Below, piece after piece: positions 20,774 to 36,512 of a stretch of DNA of 64,000 nt (the first letter of the stretch is position 1; each line of letters opens with the position of its first letter). The notes below the pieces were generated by a model. It made no database searches, was not told the DNA's origin, and worked only from the letters and a program-made list of their open reading frames with translations. Made by a program: the position numbers and the translations under genes. The DNA is from Eutypella sp. D-1 (taxonomy: Eukaryota; Ascomycota; Sordariomycetes; Xylariales; Diatrypaceae), in contig JAJTTP010000017.1 of assembly GCA_023313575.1 (NCBI GenBank), positions 1 to 64,000 on the forward strand, written 5' to 3'.

Positions 20774-22296
20774 TTACTGCTGGGCGCATTGAGGCTGCCC
20801 GCCAACATCATCATCATCCTCCCACCCGTCACCGAAACGAGGGTCTCCAGAATTTGCCCCCATCTGTCCATGATCAGTATACGCTCAAACAGCTAGAGAA
20901 TTCAATGGAGACGTTAATGAGACTCACATCCTCTATGTCTGCATTGTCATCATATTGTACTTCGTCCACCTCGTCGGCCGTGAGCGCTGGGGCAGCGCCG
21001 GGTAAAAGCTTCTGTAAGGACTCATAGGCAGCATCGTCCTTGAGCCAGCCATCCTCGGGGAAGGTGATCTTCACGATCAGATAAAGATCACCCTTTTCAT
21101 CGCCTCGTTTCACGGGCATTCCCTCGCCCTCGACCTTGAGCACCTGGCCAGGCTTTAAGATCTTGCCCCGGGGATGATCTATATGGATGCCACGACCGTC
21201 AAGGTGTTTCAGGACAATACGGGAAAAACCGCACAGGGCCTCGGCCAGGGTAACCTCCAGGTCAGCAGAGAGGTCGTTACCGATGCGGTTGAAGACATCG
21301 TGGGGCTCCTCAACAAGTACGAAGACTAAGTCACCGGCGGTCTGGTCGGGAAATTGGTCTGCTTCGCCCTCAAGTACAATACGCTCGCCTTGATTGGCGC
21401 CGCGGGGGATGTAGATCTCGAGAGGTTTCGTCTCAGAGATAGTGCGTTTCCCCTTGCACTTTTTGCAACGGTCCTTCTCCTTGTAGTAATTGCCGGCACC
21501 CTGGCATCGGTCGCACTTGGCGGTATCTCGGGAGACCAAGCCGGGGCCCATCTGACGAAAGACCTCAACGAAGCCGCCGCCCTTGCAGCGATCACATTGT
21601 TGGGGCTTGACCTTGTCTTTACCTCCGGAGCCCTTACAGGTGTGGCACACAACCTCTTTGTTGGCGGCAAATTTGACGGTCTTCCCCTTGTACAGATCCT
21701 CAAGAGTAACTGAATACTTGGACTCCTCATCGGGACCACGTCTAGGCCTCCTAGGGCCGGCTCCTCCGGGACCTCCCATGCCCATACCGAACATCTGGGA
21801 AAGGATGTCGTTGATATCGACCTCAGGTCCCATTCCACTACCACCACCCCGACTGGGGTCGAAGGCAGCCATGCCATGCTGATCATAGAGGGTGCGCTTG
21901 TCTTCGTCGCGAAGGATCTCGTAGGCTTGAGTTATGGCCTTGAACTTTGCTTCGGCTTCGTCTCTCTGTTCCTCGGGAACTTTGTCGGGATGATGTTGAA
22001 GCGCAAGCTAGATGGGGGGGTAGAAGGGGGGTGCGTGCCGAGTGCCAGGGTTAGCTTATCATATTTAACGGATGATATATCATGCAGTATAATGAGGCCC
22101 TTGCTTACCTTCCTGTATGCCTTTTTGATTTCATTCTCACTTGCGGACTTCTCGACGCCCAGGAGCTCTAAGAGGAGAAGAAGATATTAGTTAAATATGA
22201 AAAAAAATGAAAAATGAAAAAACTCCGGGAAAATGACGGGATAAATGATCAAATATCACACGAACCGTACAGGTCAACATCGTCATTGTCAGCCAT
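20774..22296 (-). CDS. Type I DnaJ/Hsp40 co-chaperone with CaaX box (Ydj1/Mas5 type)
   Basis: Four exons: 22296-22266, 22167-22109, 22007-20928, 20863-20774; 1260 nt, 419 aa. The J domain spans about 6-70 with HPD at 36-38. A Gly-rich linker follows, then four zinc-binding CxxCxGxG-type repeats (CHTCKGSG, CDRCKGGG, CDRCQGAG, CKKCKGKR), the C-terminal substrate-binding domains, and a terminal CAQQ farnesylation motif. It stimulates Hsp70 ATPase and delivers substrates; the lipid anchor would place part of it on ER and mitochondrial surfaces, as for yeast Ydj1. The last exon adds only 30 codons but supplies the CaaX box; reading through intron 3 would lose it. Confidence 0.95.
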
Positions 22297-25575
<3,279 letters not shown>

Positions 25576-25837
25576 GAGAAAAAAAAAGCAAGATAACAAT
25601 TCACGAATTGATCTAGACGTGTACCAAAAAACAACATATATGAGATTAGACTGCCATCGGCCCGCCTGTCTAATGAACCGTGACCTCTCTGTAACGCCTC
25701 CCAATGCTTCATGTCTCATTATAAGCGATCAACACTTGGCAAGTGGATCGTGCCCTTTTGGCTAAAAATGACGGAAACTGTCTGAAAGGCAAGTAGCTGG
25801 CTTCACACACACACACACTCTCTCTGTATCTCCCGGC
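25576..25837. other. Convergent intergenic region
   Basis: Holds the 3' UTRs of the GluRS gene and of the CSN5 gene. A CA/CT microsatellite lies at about 25806-25826. Nothing else seen. Confidence 0.6.
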
Positions 25838-26981
25838 TCAGGAGGCAGGGACACCTAAGCTGTTGAATAATTTGGCCTTGACCTCACCGGCGACGAGACC
25901 CTGCCTCTCTTTCATGGCAACTGTATTGCTCGTGCGTGCGGCCATGTCAAGTTGTGCGTCGGTGGCTTCTTTGCCAGAAAACATGCTGGCCCCCCTGCCG
26001 GTTCGCGAGATGACATTGGTAGCCTCACGAAGCTTGGAGGCCAGATCCTGCATCTGCTTATTTCCGTAATCACGGTTGCTGAAGAGGGGGCTCTGGGACA
26101 GCGTCTGCACCCAGTACTTGTTCCAAAGGAGCTCCAGCAGCTTGGAGTCGAGCGAGGACTTGAAGTGGGAGACTTCCATGGGGTAATACCTGCTGGCGTG
26201 AGCACCGAAGTCCTCGGCCTTGGCAAGGGGCACGCTCTGGCGACCGGTACCGGGGTCATCGGAAGAGGAAGCGGCGGGAGCGGCAGATTCGGGGGGTTTG
26301 TAGCCATCGGGGAAGGTCCTGAAGGCACCGATCTCAACACGGCCGGCGCTGATGGTGCGGTCGGGGTCAATGACGACGGCGACGAAGGGATCGTTGAATT
26401 GTTGCTGCAACTTCTGGGTATCGACATCAATGCCACTTAACCAGCACCCATAGCCGGGATGACTGTGATACCATCCGACGACGTTCTCCTGTCGGCTGCC
26501 TTGGTCACGGGAAGACTGGAGATACTGGATCATGTACTCGTTGGCATCCTCCTGGGCGTTCACTCTGGTCTCAGTTCCCTCGACGGGAAGGCCAAAGGCG
26601 TCGGTGATGACGATGGTGTCTCCGTCGGTGTAGCCTTGCATCAGACCCATGACCTCGATGGAGCCACCGGAACGAGCGTGCATGACCATTTTTATGAGAG
26701 CAACGGCGCTGACGCGAACGTGTTTGAAGTAGTGGGGATCTTTCCTCCAAGGCTTGGTCTCGTTGGCGGACTTCTGGTGATCGGCGGAGTAGTTGTAGAG
26801 GGCATCGCGAACGGGATCAACAAGTTGTACGCCATTGTCGAGTTCTGTTGCAGGGAACTGGTGTTAGCTAGCTATCTATCTATCTACCTAGTTGGTGAAG
26901 TTGGTGCAGTTGGTGATGGTGTTGGTGTTGGTGTTGCGCGCAAACGCAAAACTCACCCCACGATTTCATTGCTACGTCCAT
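25838..26981 (-). CDS. csn5: COP9 signalosome subunit 5 (JAMM deneddylase)
   Basis: Two exons: 26981-26957 and 26844-25838; 1032 nt, 343 aa. The MPN+ domain carries the JAMM zinc site: Glu about 72 (SIEVMG), His 135 and His 137 (HSHPGYG), Ser 145 and Asp 148, matching E-x(n)-HxH-x7-S-x2-D. It removes NEDD8 from cullins within the COP9 signalosome and so resets SCF-type ligases; in filamentous fungi the complex affects light responses and development. The N-terminal exon encodes only eight residues plus one base (MDVAMKSW). The total is the usual length for the family. Confidence 0.95.
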
Positions 26982-27717
26982 GTTGTATGTAGGATAGATG
27001 AATTGCTGGATCGCTGGATTGCTGAATACTCAAGATCACTGAATACTCAAGATGATCGCGTAGAATGAGATGAGACTCGGCTGACTGAATACTCCTCATA
27101 AGGACGATTACAGCAGACAGGAATGTCGAGTAGGTGGGTATGCAGAAGAAGAGTTAAGGAAGGGATCTTGGAGGTTTCCTTGGAGGTTTCCTAACGCGTT
27201 AGGTACTGACCTTCAGGTAGTAGGTACCTACCTGGAAGGTGGATGATGATGGAGGGGTTGTAGCTGCCTTGGTAGGTTACCCACTTAGGTACCTAGACTA
27301 TGTAGCTGCTTCCGTCCCTAAGTCGAGGTCTTTATCTAATCTGCTAATCTAATCTAGCTATAATTACATATGCCTATGAAGGTAACTAAGTTACCAACCT
27401 AACCTAACCCTTCTGAGGTTAGCTATACGTGGGGGGTAATACATACATAAGTACATATAGGTGCATTTATCTATAGATGCTCTTATCGATAATCAGATGC
27501 CTTATCATTCAATCCAATTCATTACCTGACTGACTACCTAGGTACCTTGGGGCCTCTTCCCTCTTCCTCCACCCCCCCCACATGTCGATCCATGTCAATC
27601 CCTACATATGTCAACCTGCCTGGGAAGATTCTGAATAGGATCACCAAAGAGTCCATTCCCTGCGCGACATGAATTGACCAAAGGCGATCCCGAATAAATA
27701 AACTGTAAAGTTGCGCA
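26982..27717. other. Divergent intergenic region
   Basis: Between the starts of csn5 (minus) and the mitochondrial uS10 gene (plus). Contains TAGGTACCTA-type motifs at about 27215-27300 and 27535-27547. No coding region seen. Confidence 0.6.
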
Positions 27718-28822
27718 ATGACCAGGGCAAATATTTTAAGGCCCTTAGGCCAGCAGGTCAGATTATCCACCAGACCTTCACCCAGACCTTTACCCAGGCC
27801 TTTCCATATTCAGCATTCTCGTCTGATCACCCGTTCCCAATCAACCACGTAAGTCTTCGATACCTCAATATCCAAATGTCTGACTGAATGCCCGACCCAA
27901 TGCCTGACCCAATGCTAACATCACCGTCTAGAGTCGACACGGAACTGAGGGAACCCGAGCCCACCGTCGATGCCGAACCGAGGGATGCCGAACCGGGGGT
28001 TGACCATAACGATAACGAGCCGAAGCCACCCCAGTTAGTGTACGTCTGTCTACGTCTACTATTCCTCTGCTTCAATTTTCTTCAGACCTCGAGTCGAGCC
28101 GAACCGAGCCGAGCCACATCTGACCCTAACCTCCGTTTTACCTTCCAGGAACGAGCTACCAGATCCCCGTGAGGAGGCCGATGTTCGCCTTCCTCGTGCC
28201 GTCCAGGCCGTTTATCTCCAGCCTCTTCGCCGCGCCGCCGAATATGGCGTGCCATCATGCGATCTTCAATTGCGATCATATAGTATACCCAACCTCGAGT
28301 TCTTCTGCGACTTCGCCTTGCGCGCCGCCTACTTCCTGAACCTCCCGGCCTTCGGTCCTATTCCCTTGCCCAAAATAACCGAGCGTTGGACCGTACCCCG
28401 TTCCAACTTTATTTTCAAGAAGTCCCAGGAGAACTTCGAGCGTATCACTCGAAGGCGCCTAATTCAGATCAGGGACGGCCACCCCGAAACCGTCCAGATC
28501 TGGTTAGCCTATTTGCAGAAGCATGCCTACTTTGGCATTGGTATGAAGGCGAACATGTGGGAGTACGACAAGATTGGTGAGTTGTCTTTCCTTCTTGTTT
28601 TTTTTTTTGTTTTTGTTTTTGTTTTTGCGCATATCAGGCCCATAGGCGTTGGCCCCGGCACTAACCCCAGTTGCAGCCACCGGTAAAGAGCTGGATGCGG
28701 AGACGAAATCTATGCAGGAGACCATCGAGGACAAGATGCAGCATCTTGGCAGAGACCAGACCCTGGGCACGGTTGAGAAAGTGAAAGAGCTTCTCGCTAG
28801 CGAGAGATTTAAGCACACCTGA
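27718..28822 (+). CDS. rsm10: Mitochondrial small-subunit ribosomal protein uS10m
   Basis: Four exons: 27718-27848, 27932-28039, 28149-28576, 28677-28822; 813 nt, 270 aa. Exon 1 encodes an Arg/Pro/Ser-rich mitochondrial presequence (MTRANILRPLGQQVRLSTRP...). Exon 2 is an acidic, Pro-rich linker. Exon 3 holds the S10 domain, with CDLQLRSY, LPKITERWTVPRSNF and KKSQENFERITRRRLI, the last typical of the fungal mitochondrial family. It is part of the mitoribosomal small-subunit head. The donor of intron 2 is GTACGT at 28040; using GT two bases earlier would break the frame. Intron 3 contains a T-rich run (about 28598-28626). Confidence 0.92.
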
Positions 28823-29795
28823 GTTGTTCGCTACGCCCTCTGCGTTTCAAGCGATTTCTCGCCAGTATGGGTACCTAAGTAGTGTGCGCAAAAGTTACTT
28901 GCACGAGGCCGGATTAGGTGGCGTTTTGCGCCGGTCCTAAGGGATCTATCTGTATATTATCTGTATCATGGCCCAATATAGACGGAGGGGGTTTTCCTGG
29001 TCACTTTGGTCACCTTGTTCATCATTTCATCGCATGCCACCACGTGCATAAATTTTCCGAGCATGCACGCCAGTCTCTCCAGTTGCCTCTGCATCCTCTA
29101 GATGTACAGCGTCCGTCTTCAAAGACGTTGAATCACTCACCCTGCGGTATCTACCTTAGGTAGGTACTTATATATATGTTAGGTACATGTAATGTATTCA
29201 GGGGTAAGGGGTAAAGTCTATTGCAAGGTACAATTCATGGTAAGTGCTGGTACTGGTTAACTTAATATAATGTTTAGCTGCATTATTCTGTGTAATATAA
29301 AGCTCTGAGTTTGGTATGTATTTATAAATTCGCTGCAAATAATGCATATACTAACCCCCCTAGGTGCTTAGTATCATGTAATTAATATAATCAGGACTTG
29401 ATTTTTTACATAGGTATTCGTACGATCGCTTCTCCTATTCCAGTCTATTCCCGAGGTGTATACCTCCTTAAACATAGGTGGCTATCATTATCCATAATGT
29501 TAAGGCATCCATGCCGGATACTCACATATGTATAACATTCATTTATTCACAGTTCAGCTTTCCATAATTAGGCCACCTCCTATACGCTACCCTTCAGCAT
29601 AAACAAGTACGTGGGGTTAGTAAATCAAATTCTACGTATGTGTCTATATAATCGCCAAATCAACAACACGAGCTAACAGTTCAATAGTTCAGAGCACCAT
29701 TGGCCTCCTTATGCCCGCCAGGGAGGGTGTTTCGGCTGGTGTTGCGACTGTTTGCTGCTTTGTGCGGTACCCCGGAGGATACCACAAGACCGCAG
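28823..29795. other. Intergenic region before the TrpRS gene
   Basis: No gene recognised. It contains the 3' UTR of rsm10 and the promoter of the TrpRS gene. An ATG at 29711 opens a 32-codon upstream ORF that ends at about 29809, overlapping the TrpRS start in another frame. Scattered ACCTAGG motifs occur, for example at about 29154-29166. Confidence 0.5.
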
Positions 29796-31287
29796 ATGTC
29801 TGTCCTTGAGACCTGTGTCCTGCGCGGCAGGCCGTTATTCAGTGCCGCAAGGGGTTTCGTCGGCTGCTTCTCGCCCCTGCGCTTACAACCCCATAGATGG
29901 CGGCGACAGCAGCAGCGCCGCCATCAGAGCACTCATGAAACTGCCGATAATGCGCCCGTTGTGTTCTCTGGAATACAGCCCACCGGCGTGCCGCACCTGG
30001 GTAATTATCTAGGTGCTATGCGCCAATGGAAGCAACTGCAGAATAGTGCCCCTGAGGGCGCAAAGCTACTCTTCTCCATTGTCGACCTACATGCCATCAC
30101 GATGCCACAGGATGGCTCGGTCCTCATGCAGCGCAAGCGTGAGATGCTTGCCGCTTTGATAGCAATCGGCCTAAATCCCAACAGGTCGATTCTGTTCTAC
30201 CAGTCTTCTGTATGCTCTCAGTCAACCCTCTCTTAGATGTAAAGATCGAGGACCCTCTAGTCTTTTATTGCACGTAACGGAAAGATACGCCGTCCCGGCG
30301 TATGCATGGTCAATAGCGAATTATCCACTAACCTCGTCTAGGTGCCCGAGCATACGGAATTGATGTGGATTTTAAGCTGCACGGCATCCATGGGATACCT
30401 AGGAAGAATGACGCAGTGGAAGGTTCGCCACACCTAGTATACCAACACTCATGGAACTCTCAACTCATCTGACAATTGTGCTAGAGCAAACTGCGGGTAG
30501 ACAACAAACAGCAGGGGTTGGAGGATGCCGTCGCTACGAAACTTAAGCTCGGGCTCTTCTCATATCCCGTCCTCCAGGCGGCCGACATCTTAGTACATAG
30601 GGCAACCCATGTCCCCGTTGGCGAAGACCAAAAGCAGCACCTCGAATTCACAAGAGAGTGTGTCACAAACTTTAACAATACTTACGGGGCACATCTTGTT
30701 TCTCCCGAGACAATTACCAGTAAGCCAGCCTCAACCCCCCGTCTACGTCCATGGCTCCTGTTATATCTTGCCACAGCTTTGGCTTTCATCTATGAGGCCC
30801 ACTTCTAACCACGCAAGCAGCGCCGTCTTCGCGAGTGATGTCTCTCGTCGACCCGACTAGCAAGATGTCCAAGTCGACACCAAACCACCGCTCTCGTATC
30901 CTTATCACCGCCCCGCCCGATGAGATTCGGCAGCGCATCATGGGGGCGGTGACGGACTCGATCAATACGGTCACCTACGAACCCATGAACCGACCTGGCG
31001 TCGCAAACCTCCTGGAGATCCTATCACATTGTAGTCCGAACAATCCCACGCCTGCCTCATTAGCCTCGGAACTTGCCGGTGAGAGCTTGGGCAACTTTAA
31101 GAAGCTAGTCGTCGAGGCTGTCACTCGGGAGCTGGGAGGCATCAGAGACCGCTACGAGGAAGTACTTCACAGATCAGGTGGGAAGTACATCGACGAGATA
31201 CAAGCGTCGGGTGCCGAGAAGGCGAGGCAAAATGCGGCTGAAACCATGCGGTCTGTCCGGGATGCTGTTGGTTTGGCTGCATTGTAG
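29796..31287 (+). CDS. MSW1: Mitochondrial tryptophanyl-tRNA synthetase
   Basis: Four exons: 29796-30209, 30342-30422, 30485-30719, 30821-31287; 1197 nt, 398 aa. The N-terminal roughly 50 residues are Arg-rich ([10 protein letters not shown]), fitting a mitochondrial presequence. The catalytic core has [17 protein letters not shown] (HIGH motif at about 66-70) and DPTSKMSKS (KMSKS loop) at the start of exon 4. It attaches Trp to mitochondrial tRNA-Trp. The acceptor of intron 3 is an AAG-CAG tandem (NAGNAG; exon 4 from 30818 or 30821) that could add or drop one Ala codon. The frame is open upstream of 29796 but without another ATG. Confidence 0.93.
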
Positions 31288-31594
31288 CATGGCTATGACC
31301 ATGCTGATAACAATGTAAATAGTCTATGGTTACCTAGAACATGGGAGGGTCTGATGCATAGTCTTTGCGACGCTTGCACGCTGCCTATGTCAGATCTCGC
31401 CACTTAATACTCCTTTTTGACTTCCTGTTATCGCGAAGCAGAAGTTGGGAGGTCTAAATATAACCTCCATGTGACTTAATGCTCATCTCACATATCGCTT
31501 GTGCGTATTCCAAGGGCAGCACATGTCTATGCATGTCCGACTCGGTGTTCAAGGTTCCTATCTCCGCCTTATGATACCAGACGGTGATTCCTCG
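31288..31594. other. Convergent intergenic region
   Basis: Only about 0.3 kb separates the TrpRS and importin-13-like stop codons. Nothing beyond 3' UTRs is visible. Confidence 0.6.
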
Positions 31595-34500
31595 TTAATG
31601 GTACGTTTCTATGCCACGGTTCAAAGCCCAGAATTCCTTAACAACTTGATTCGTCCCGCGCTGTCCACGGAGACTGACCACTTTTCTTAGGAATGTGCTC
31701 TTGTCGGCGGCGGTCGCCTTGCCGCTAGGGAACGATGGATCGTGGAGAGCTGCTTCGAGCCAGTGGCGGGAATTGACGTGCTGTACCACAAGTCTCTTGA
31801 ATGGGTCACTGAGCTTGTCCAACTGGCTCCTAGCAGCTTGGCCCCCGATGTTTTGCACAAGAGAACGAGATATGGCAGGGCCTAACTGGACCATGGCGTT
31901 GTCAATTGCTGCTTGCGTAGTTTGGTCGTTCGCTTTGAGGGGTATGAATGCAGCCTGGTGGAGGATAGGTCAGCACATTAACTTCGATTGCGTATAGAGA
32001 ATAATGCGGATGTTAAGGTTAGTATTCGGGGACAGCGTTTCATCCCGGCGATATCTTACCCAGAATTCGGCGGCGGCAGCCTTGGGCAGCGGCTCATTTC
32101 CATCAAGGAGGTTGATGGCTAGGGTAAAGATGAACTCGAGGGAATCAGATGACTGGGACATGAAAATATCTGGGCGGCGAATCATGGCTTTTTGAATGAG
32201 TTCAATACATGACTGTGTCAGCTCAGGATCATCGTCGAGACTGGGCAGTTGGTCGAGAAGTCCCAAAACCCACGGCAAGAGCTGAACAAGAGCCTGCGAC
32301 ACGAAAGGCTTGTGCTTTCCGTAATGCAGTGAACTCAAGAAAGCGCTCGCGGTGTTCACCACGGCAGGGATCCGGCTGTGCCATGTACTGGTTATGAAAG
32401 CAGTCACCATCTCGGGTGGAAACACGAAAGGACCAGGCTCTGTCTCGGAGAATCCCGCCCGTAATATAGAGCAGAGCACCTCTACTACTTCGCTTTGGGC
32501 AGAGAATTTATCCTTGAGTTGTGCAAGGATGCCCTAGGCGCCGGTTAGCTTCATTATATATCGAGGGTAGGTGCTATATTCACCATGATGTCTATATGCA
32601 TTTGAGATATATCTGTGAAACTAGACGATACTGCAGCCTCATCGCTAGACTCGAGATCCTCAGCAAATTCGGTGGGAGCCTGAAGACCCTTTGCAATGCT
32701 ACAAAGACAACGAAGTGCTCGAATGGCCACCAGAACAGACACTTCGATTGACGTCACCGGTTCTTCCGGGAAATCAGCTCGGTCATAGGCTCTCGCGAGC
32801 ACCTGAGATCGTTAGTGATTTGCTTATTGTGACACAGCAAGTAACATCGACATATATGATACTATCTAGAAAGGACGGCAGTTGAAGGAAGGGGGGGAGG
32901 CGGGGGTTGTTACTGTATTATCGGTTGACAAGATTGTCCCTGGTACACATGATCTAAGTTGCATACATGTGTCGATATCCATGTTGATCAATAGGAGTAT
33001 TCTTCGAAAGGAGTCTACTTTCGCGACTGGGTCCTGGACCGCCTGTATAATGCACGCGATGGCGCCAACGATTCTCTCATCGGGAAATGATTCGAGTTTC
33101 TGACTGTTGCGTAAGCAGCTGTAGTGTTCAATGAAGGCACCAACTTGAGATGTAAAGTGTTGGCGACTCGATGAACACAGCTTGTATATCGATTTCGAGG
33201 CAGACGGCGCAAGATGAGGGTCTTCAACTGCAGCAAGCAGCAGGCTTAGTGCAGATTCGAGATGAATCTCGTTGCGCCCGAAGTAGTCGGAGTAACGCTC
33301 AACGAGCAAGAGACACGTCCTCCTAACTCGACTAGGCAAAGGACTCTCAGTTCGTCGCAACAAATCAAATAGCGGCGACGCAAATACTCTAGTTAGGATG
33401 TCATCATTAGTATCCTTTTCCGATATACAGTCGGAGAGAGCCCCCAAACAGAAAGTAGCAGCTTCCACTTCAGCCCAATCTGCCTTCTCTAAAGCCAAAA
33501 GGATCGAGTCGGCGAAAAGATAGACGAGAGGCCGTCCAGCCATCGTATGGACATATTGCAATAGATCAGCCAAGTCTTTACGTGCTTCAGTGAATGCAGT
33601 CCTGTCTGCGGAGTCCCATGAGTTGAATACGTCGGGTTCTGGAAATTGCAGTTTCCTCCACACAGATGACAATGCGTCTCGTATCTGGAGTAGTGGTGGT
33701 TGATCCCACTCGAAAGATTTGGAGGGATATTCCATGCTCAAAGATTCCACGAACTGGCCCCAGAACTCGAGTGCTTGGACAAATATCCCATCATCCTCGA
33801 AGGGACACTGAATCTTGAGTAGATTTGTCAACCCCCCCAAGAACTCACGAGCCCTATCATCGGCCATATCCATCAACTGGCCTTGCTGGGAATTGGCAAA
33901 CGCTAGTAAGAACATTCCGAACTTGACGAAATCGGTATCAAAATTGCCCTGGCACAGCTCCTGGTATTTCTGCTGTGCCCAGGGAGTTCCAAAATAGGCA
34001 TATAGGGTGTTGATGTGGTCGGGGGTGAAGAAATGATTCCAATCTTCTAAAATATCGGTTAGGAGCTGTATCGCAGGCTCGTACAGAGTTTCGTCTACGA
34101 GGCTTTCTATGATAGGCCGCACTAAGGTTTGTAAGTCTGTAATGACAGGTCTCTTCGCGGCCTTTAGGCCATAAACGATCCAGGGTTGTAGACATTTAAT
34201 GGCTGCTTGTTGACACGGGAAGTTTGTCGGATCACTTGAGCGCGTCAAAAAATGACCCATAAGTGACCGGGCGTCTTGTACATTTCGAACCACACAGTCA
34301 AGGATAGCGAGATTATGTGGAGTGTCGAACTGTAGCATTTTTTCAGCTTCCTCGGCCAAGATCATAGTAAACCAGATAGAGGCGCGGGATTTCTCGGGGC
34401 TCAGACTTTGGACCATCTCGAGCATCGATGGACAGGCCTCACCGGGTCCAAGGCTCTGACTAGGTGCAAGGCTCTGATCGGTATAAAGACAACGAACGAG

Positions 34501-35040
34501 ATGTCGTATACACTCCGGCCATATAAGACCGTAATGTCTGAAGTGGGTAACGAGGGCAGAGCAGAACTTTTTGACAACATAAGTGCTCGAACCATCATGA
34601 AGGGAGTTGAGGAGCCATGATGTGAGGTTTTGGAGCACGGAGAGTGCAATTTCCTCCGACAGGCTACAAGATGATTAGAGATGGGCAACGAACTTGGCGT
34701 GCAAGGTATAGCGCAGGGCAAGGCTTACGTTTCTGTGTTTAGCTTCACGATGATAGTCAGGACCCCGAAGACCTTAATATTATCACCTGGTCGGCCCATC
34801 AAGGCCTGAGATAGCTGCCATCCCTCAGGAGACTTCTGGAATCGCTGGAGAACTTCCTGGATTTGGACCCTGACTTCTCCCGCCTCCGAATGGCCATAGA
34901 GCCTATGTATCAGCTGCATGTAAACAGACAAGTCAGCAATAGCTACATGCGCCATGTTCGCCGGCCGTCACAACCTTAGAAGCACCGGCATCACGTACCT
35001 GTTCGACATCCTCCAACGTTCTTGGGGGTTCGATGGCCAT
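31595..35040 (-). CDS. Importin-beta family nuclear transport receptor (importin-13/Kap111-like)
   Basis: Six exons: 35040-34999, 34913-34729, 34663-about 32947, 32802-32584, 32533-32060, 31954-31595; about 2997 nt, 998 aa. The N-terminus (TLEDVEQLIHRLYG...) begins a HEAT-repeat solenoid with an importin-N-like region; helices such as ALRCLCSIAKGLQAP and FLRKVVSLRGQRGTNQVVKEFW match the importin-13/transportin-SR type in my recall. It carries cargo through nuclear pores with Ran. The donor of intron 3 is uncertain: GTACCA (intron from 32946) and GTAACA (intron from 32913) both keep frame. The other junctions are clear. The family branch is inferred, not proven. Confidence 0.85.
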
Positions 35041-36512
35041 CGCTGCGAATGCCACCAAATTTCGTGGAGATGATAGTTCGAGAGAATGCGGCTATGAAAG
35101 AAACAAGTGGGATGAGAGTGATTGAGCGTAGGAGATAAAATGGCAATAATTGCACTGTGTTATGCCTGGTATACAAAAGTTGATGCAAACGATGAGTACC
35201 AGGGTAGTTCCAGTTATATGTCCAAGTCTAGATCTATCCTAGTAAGTACCTAGGCATCGTAGGTGTAAGCCACTTGCAAAGTCTGGGAGTAAACAGCACC
35301 TGGGCAAGACTCCCGGGCAAGAAGATTCCTGGGCAAGACTGCCGACCACCTAGTACCAACCTTGGCTGTGTAGCTCAATTATACATGAGTGGTATAGAAT
35401 TTCAGTACCAGTACAGGTAGGTGTATTTTTAACACCTTAGTGCCTGATAGATCACCTGGGTAGGTGTGATGCAGTCGGGACCCGTCTAGAAGGACCAGTT
35501 AACGGATACCATTGTCGAATTTCAGGTTGGGATTGGCTCTAGCAAACGAAGTCATGGCCGCACGTCTTCCAAGGTTGTCTTAGTCCGGGGGGAGGGGGAA
35601 ACAACTGGGGGAAAAAAAGACAAAAGAAACCGATAATTACTTCAGGCCTGATTATATGTCTATACTATAACATTTAGGAATTTGATGGTATGGACCTACT
35701 CAAGGTGTGAGTGAGTAAGTACGAGGTAAGTTAGTGGAAAGATGGACATTTCCCCATTCTATCTGCACCAAAATGCGCTATACTAGGTACACTGCGTACA
35801 TGCCATACGTGCCTACCTGTAAGTATCAGGTACGTAAGTTTCTTTAGGTACCTAGGAGGTAGGTAGGTACATACATACCTGCTTAGGTACCTACACTAAC
35901 AGCTTACCAGCTGCCTGGGAGGGGGCCGACTCCCCAGCTATGTACTTGGGCAGGTGCATACCTACATACACCTAGTTCCACCTGCCGTCTGCAATCCATT
36001 GGTAACTTTCACCTCCTTAATAATCCTATCCTGCCTATCTAGGCCTATCCTATGTATTCCGCTCCTGCTCCTTCAGCTTCCCCTCTGTACAAATACTAGC
36101 ATACCTGTGGACCTAGGCTGTAGGTGATGGATCCATTCGTAGTGTAGCTACAGTCGGGTAGTACTACAAATCAGTAGGTAGGTAGTTCAAGTCCCCTACC
36201 TCGCAGCTTTAGATTCGTAGCTTTAGATTCGTAGCTTTGGATAGGTTAGGTAGGCAGGGAAAGGACACAAATTCTGGGGCTTAGACCCGCATGCATTTTT
36301 AAACGCCGCGTTTTCCCTATTGGACACCCCGCCCCCTCCTTTCAAGGTTGTCACCTTTCTTTCTATTCCTCGCATGACCATCTGAGTTGCTTGGGCATAA
36401 CGTATTACGTACATGTCTAAGACCGGACAGGTATATACAACTGGTATACTTCACAAATATAAAAACCTGCCAGCTATTTGGTGAATTTTGTAGCTTGCGT
36501 AACTAGTTGCTG
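35041..36512. other. Divergent intergenic region
   Basis: About 1.5 kb between the starts of the importin gene (minus) and the aminopeptidase gene (plus). Dense ACCTAGG/TAGGTACCTA motifs at about 35810-35900 and 36170-36185. No gene recognised. Confidence 0.6.

Noticed and set aside
25952..26440. 162-codon plus-strand frame
   Set aside because: Antisense of the CSN5 coding exon, Gly/Val-rich, without any motif.
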